From Collimonas antrihumi (lineage in GTDB: Bacteria > Pseudomonadota > Gammaproteobacteria > Burkholderiales > Burkholderiaceae_D), in NCBI RefSeq assembly GCF_018304965.1, contig NZ_JAGQED010000001.1:372001-436000 (forward strand): DNA of 64,000 bases, read 5' to 3'. Positions 62,724 through 64,000 of this stretch are shown here, piece after piece. The notes under the pieces were generated by a model. The model searched no databases and was not told where the DNA came from. It saw nothing but the letters and a program-made list of their open reading frames with translations. Positions within the stretch are counted from its first letter, which is position 1, and each line of letters begins with the position of its first letter. A program made the position numbers and the translations under genes.

Positions 62724-62746
62724 AACCCTCTGATGAGGGTTTTTTT
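62724..62746 (+). terminator. Rho-independent terminator after tRNA-Leu
   Basis: AACCCTC-TGAT-GAGGGTT hairpin (62724-62741) with seven T (62740-62746). It ends the tRNA transcript 38 bases after CCA. Confidence 0.9.
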
Positions 62747-62850
62747 ACGCCTGCAATTTTTCCTTTGAGTATTCGCTCGAATTTGCCTTGGAATGGCCGG
62801 CGGCAAACGAACTCCCGGCATACAATCGTAATTTCTTTCCTGGAATAAAT

Positions 62851-63348
62851 ATGCGTACAAAATACTTGGTGTTGATCGTATCGCTTGGTTTGGGTCTGGC
62901 AGCAATTACGACGGGCTCGGTACAGGCGGCGTCGGAACAGGTGGGAGAGGTGAGTACCGCATTTCGCTGGGTCGGGCGCAATGACCGGGTGGTGGTCGAG
63001 GCTTACGATGATCCCAAGGTGCAAGGGATTACCTGCTATGTGTCGCGGGCTCGTACCGGTGGCGTCAAGGGTACGGTAGGGTTGGCCGAGGATCGGGCTG
63101 AGGCGTCGATTGCTTGTCGCCAGGTCGCCGCCACGGTGCAGTTCAGCGCCAAGCTGCCGCTGCAGGAGGATGTGTTTACCGAACGCATGTCGGTGCTGTT
63201 CAAGCGCCTGCATATTGTGCGCCTGGTCGACCCCAAGCGTAATACACTGGTGTATCTGACCTATTCGGATAAATTGGTCGATGGCAGCCCGCAAAACAGT
63301 GTCACGGCGGTGCCGGTGCCGGCCAGCAGCCCGATTCCGCTCAAATAG
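62851..63348 (+). CDS. creA: CreA family protein
   Basis: 165 aa from the ATG at 62851; an in-frame TTG at 62788 would place 21 polar residues before the signal peptide. A Sec signal ends near VQAAS (about residue 27). The mature part has EVSTAFRWVGRNDRVVVEAYDDPKVQGITCYVSRARTGG and two cysteines, as in CreA. The family is periplasmic and conserved but has no assigned function. Confidence 0.88.
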   Translation: MRTKYLVLIVSLGLGLAAITTGSVQAASEQVGEVSTAFRWVGRNDRVVVEAYDDPKVQGITCYVSRARTGGVKGTVGLAEDRAEASIACRQVAATVQFSAKLPLQEDVFTERMSVLFKRLHIVRLVDPKRNTLVYLTYSDKLVDGSPQNSVTAVPVPASSPIPLK

Positions 63349-63425
63349 GCGGGCTTGAAGTGAACTTGACGCTTGCTTGATATAGCGTCATTTATAACGT
63401 TATTGCGGTAGCTGAGTGACGCGTT

Positions 63426-63454
63426 TTGGCGCAACAGGCTGTTTTACGTATAGA
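63426..63454 (+). promoter_or_regulatory. Candidate sigma-70 promoter of tig
   Basis: TTGGCG (63426-63431), 17 bp spacer, TATAGA (63449-63454), about 110 bp before the tig ATG. Good spacing and five of six -10 bases make it plausible. The 216-bp gap has no gene. Confidence 0.5.
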
Positions 63455-63564
63455 ATATCGGACTTTAGCGCGGCTGGGTTGGGGTTGAAATGACAACATT
63501 TCATGGCTTTACTCCGTATTTACCTTAGCCGCACCACGGAATTTTTAATTTTTGGACGATCCAC

Positions 63565-64000
63565 ATGGCAACTGCAGTCGAAACTCTGGATAAACTTGAA
63601 CGCCGCCTTACCCTCACTATCGCTCTGAGCGAAGTGCAAACCGAAGTCGAAAAGCGCCTGAAAGTTCGCGCTCGCACAGCAAAAGCGCCTGGCTTCCGCC
63701 CAGGTAAAGTGCCGATGAAGATGGTCGCTGCACAATATGGCTATCAGGTCGAAACCGAAGTGCTGAACGACAAGGTCGGCAATGCTTTCAACACCGCAGC
63801 CAACGAAAACAACCTGCGCGTTGCCGGTTACCCGAAGATCGAGCCAAAGAATAGCGAAGGCGTAGCCGAAGGCACGCTGGCATTCGACGCTACTTTCGAA
63901 ATCTATCCTGAAGTCAAGATCGGTGATCTGACCAGCGTTGAAGTCGAGAAGACCAAGGCTGAAGTCAGCGACGCTGAAATCGATAAAACCATCGATATCC
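63565..64000 (+). CDS. tig: Trigger factor, N-terminal part (cut by window end)
   Basis: 145 codons are visible and the frame is open at the window edge. The ribosome-binding signature [13 protein letters not shown] (GFRxGxxP) is near residue 45, in the N-terminal domain that docks at L23. The start of the PPIase domain (about 145 on) lies outside the window. The chaperone usually precedes clpP-clpX-lon. The ATG follows ACGATCCAC, a modest ribosome-binding region. Confidence 0.96.
   Translation, partial: MATAVETLDKLERRLTLTIALSEVQTEVEKRLKVRARTAKAPGFRPGKVPMKMVAAQYGYQVETEVLNDKVGNAFNTAANENNLRVAGYPKIEPKNSEGVAEGTLAFDATFEIYPEVKIGDLTSVEVEKTKAEVSDAEIDKTIDI

Noticed and set aside
1-64000. CRISPR array, prophage or complete insertion sequence
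   Set aside because: No regularly spaced repeat-spacer series, no transposase or integrase frame and no phage structural gene other than T6SS parts.

Overview
The window looks like chromosome of a betaproteobacterium of the Oxalobacteraceae type (Collimonas, Herbaspirillum or Janthinobacterium relatives). This is an inference from gene content: a T6SS of Burkholderiales style, a split arn (L-Ara4N) operon, hpnCDE squalene genes, an alaA-hom pair and a kinase/phosphatase-rph block. No taxonomic search was run. Genes are dense, with GTG and TTG starts and many 4-base stop/start overlaps.

Bases 1-22936 are a type VI secretion locus. On the minus strand are tssK, tssL and the start of a further membrane protein cut by the window edge. 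On the plus strand, across an AT-rich divergent control region of about 490 bp, are tssB, tssC, vgrG, a serine lipase effector, two near-duplicate immunity lipoproteins, an unknown membrane protein, a PAAR tip protein, tssM, a protein with four zinc-ribbon-like repeats, tssA, tssF, tssG and tssJ. hcp, tssE and clpV are not in the window. The effector module sits between the sheath genes and the membrane-complex genes. The zinc-ribbon gene is locked between tssM and tssA and is the best candidate for something undescribed.

Bases 22984-28033 hold an EmrAB-type tripartite drug pump with its own outer-membrane factor and a MarR repressor, all on the minus strand. A classic MarR-like palindrome lies upstream. 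Bases 28161-33377 hold a TctDE-like two-component system, divergent from a nitrate/sulfonate/thiamine-precursor type ABC importer, with direct-repeat candidate regulator sites between them. A metallophosphoesterase, a PIN-PhoH ATPase and a BCP peroxiredoxin follow, separated by clear terminators.

Bases 36832-44659 are an arn operon on the minus strand: DUF498, arnT, a single ArnE/F-like protein, arnB, arnC, arnA as two separate genes, and arnD. It would put 4-amino-4-deoxy-L-arabinose on lipid A. Next come alaA, hom, yicC, a Ser/Thr kinase with a PP2C phosphatase, rph, tatD, an ankyrin protein and an FMN alpha-hydroxy-acid dehydrogenase. Bases 54534-57941 hold hpnE, hpnD and hpnC for squalene/hopanoid synthesis. 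Both gaps between these genes are filled by paired inverted REP elements (REPIN-like), one of them fused to a 15-bp tandem array. The window ends with an RND efflux pair, tRNA-Leu(UAG), a creA-like gene and the 5' part of tig.
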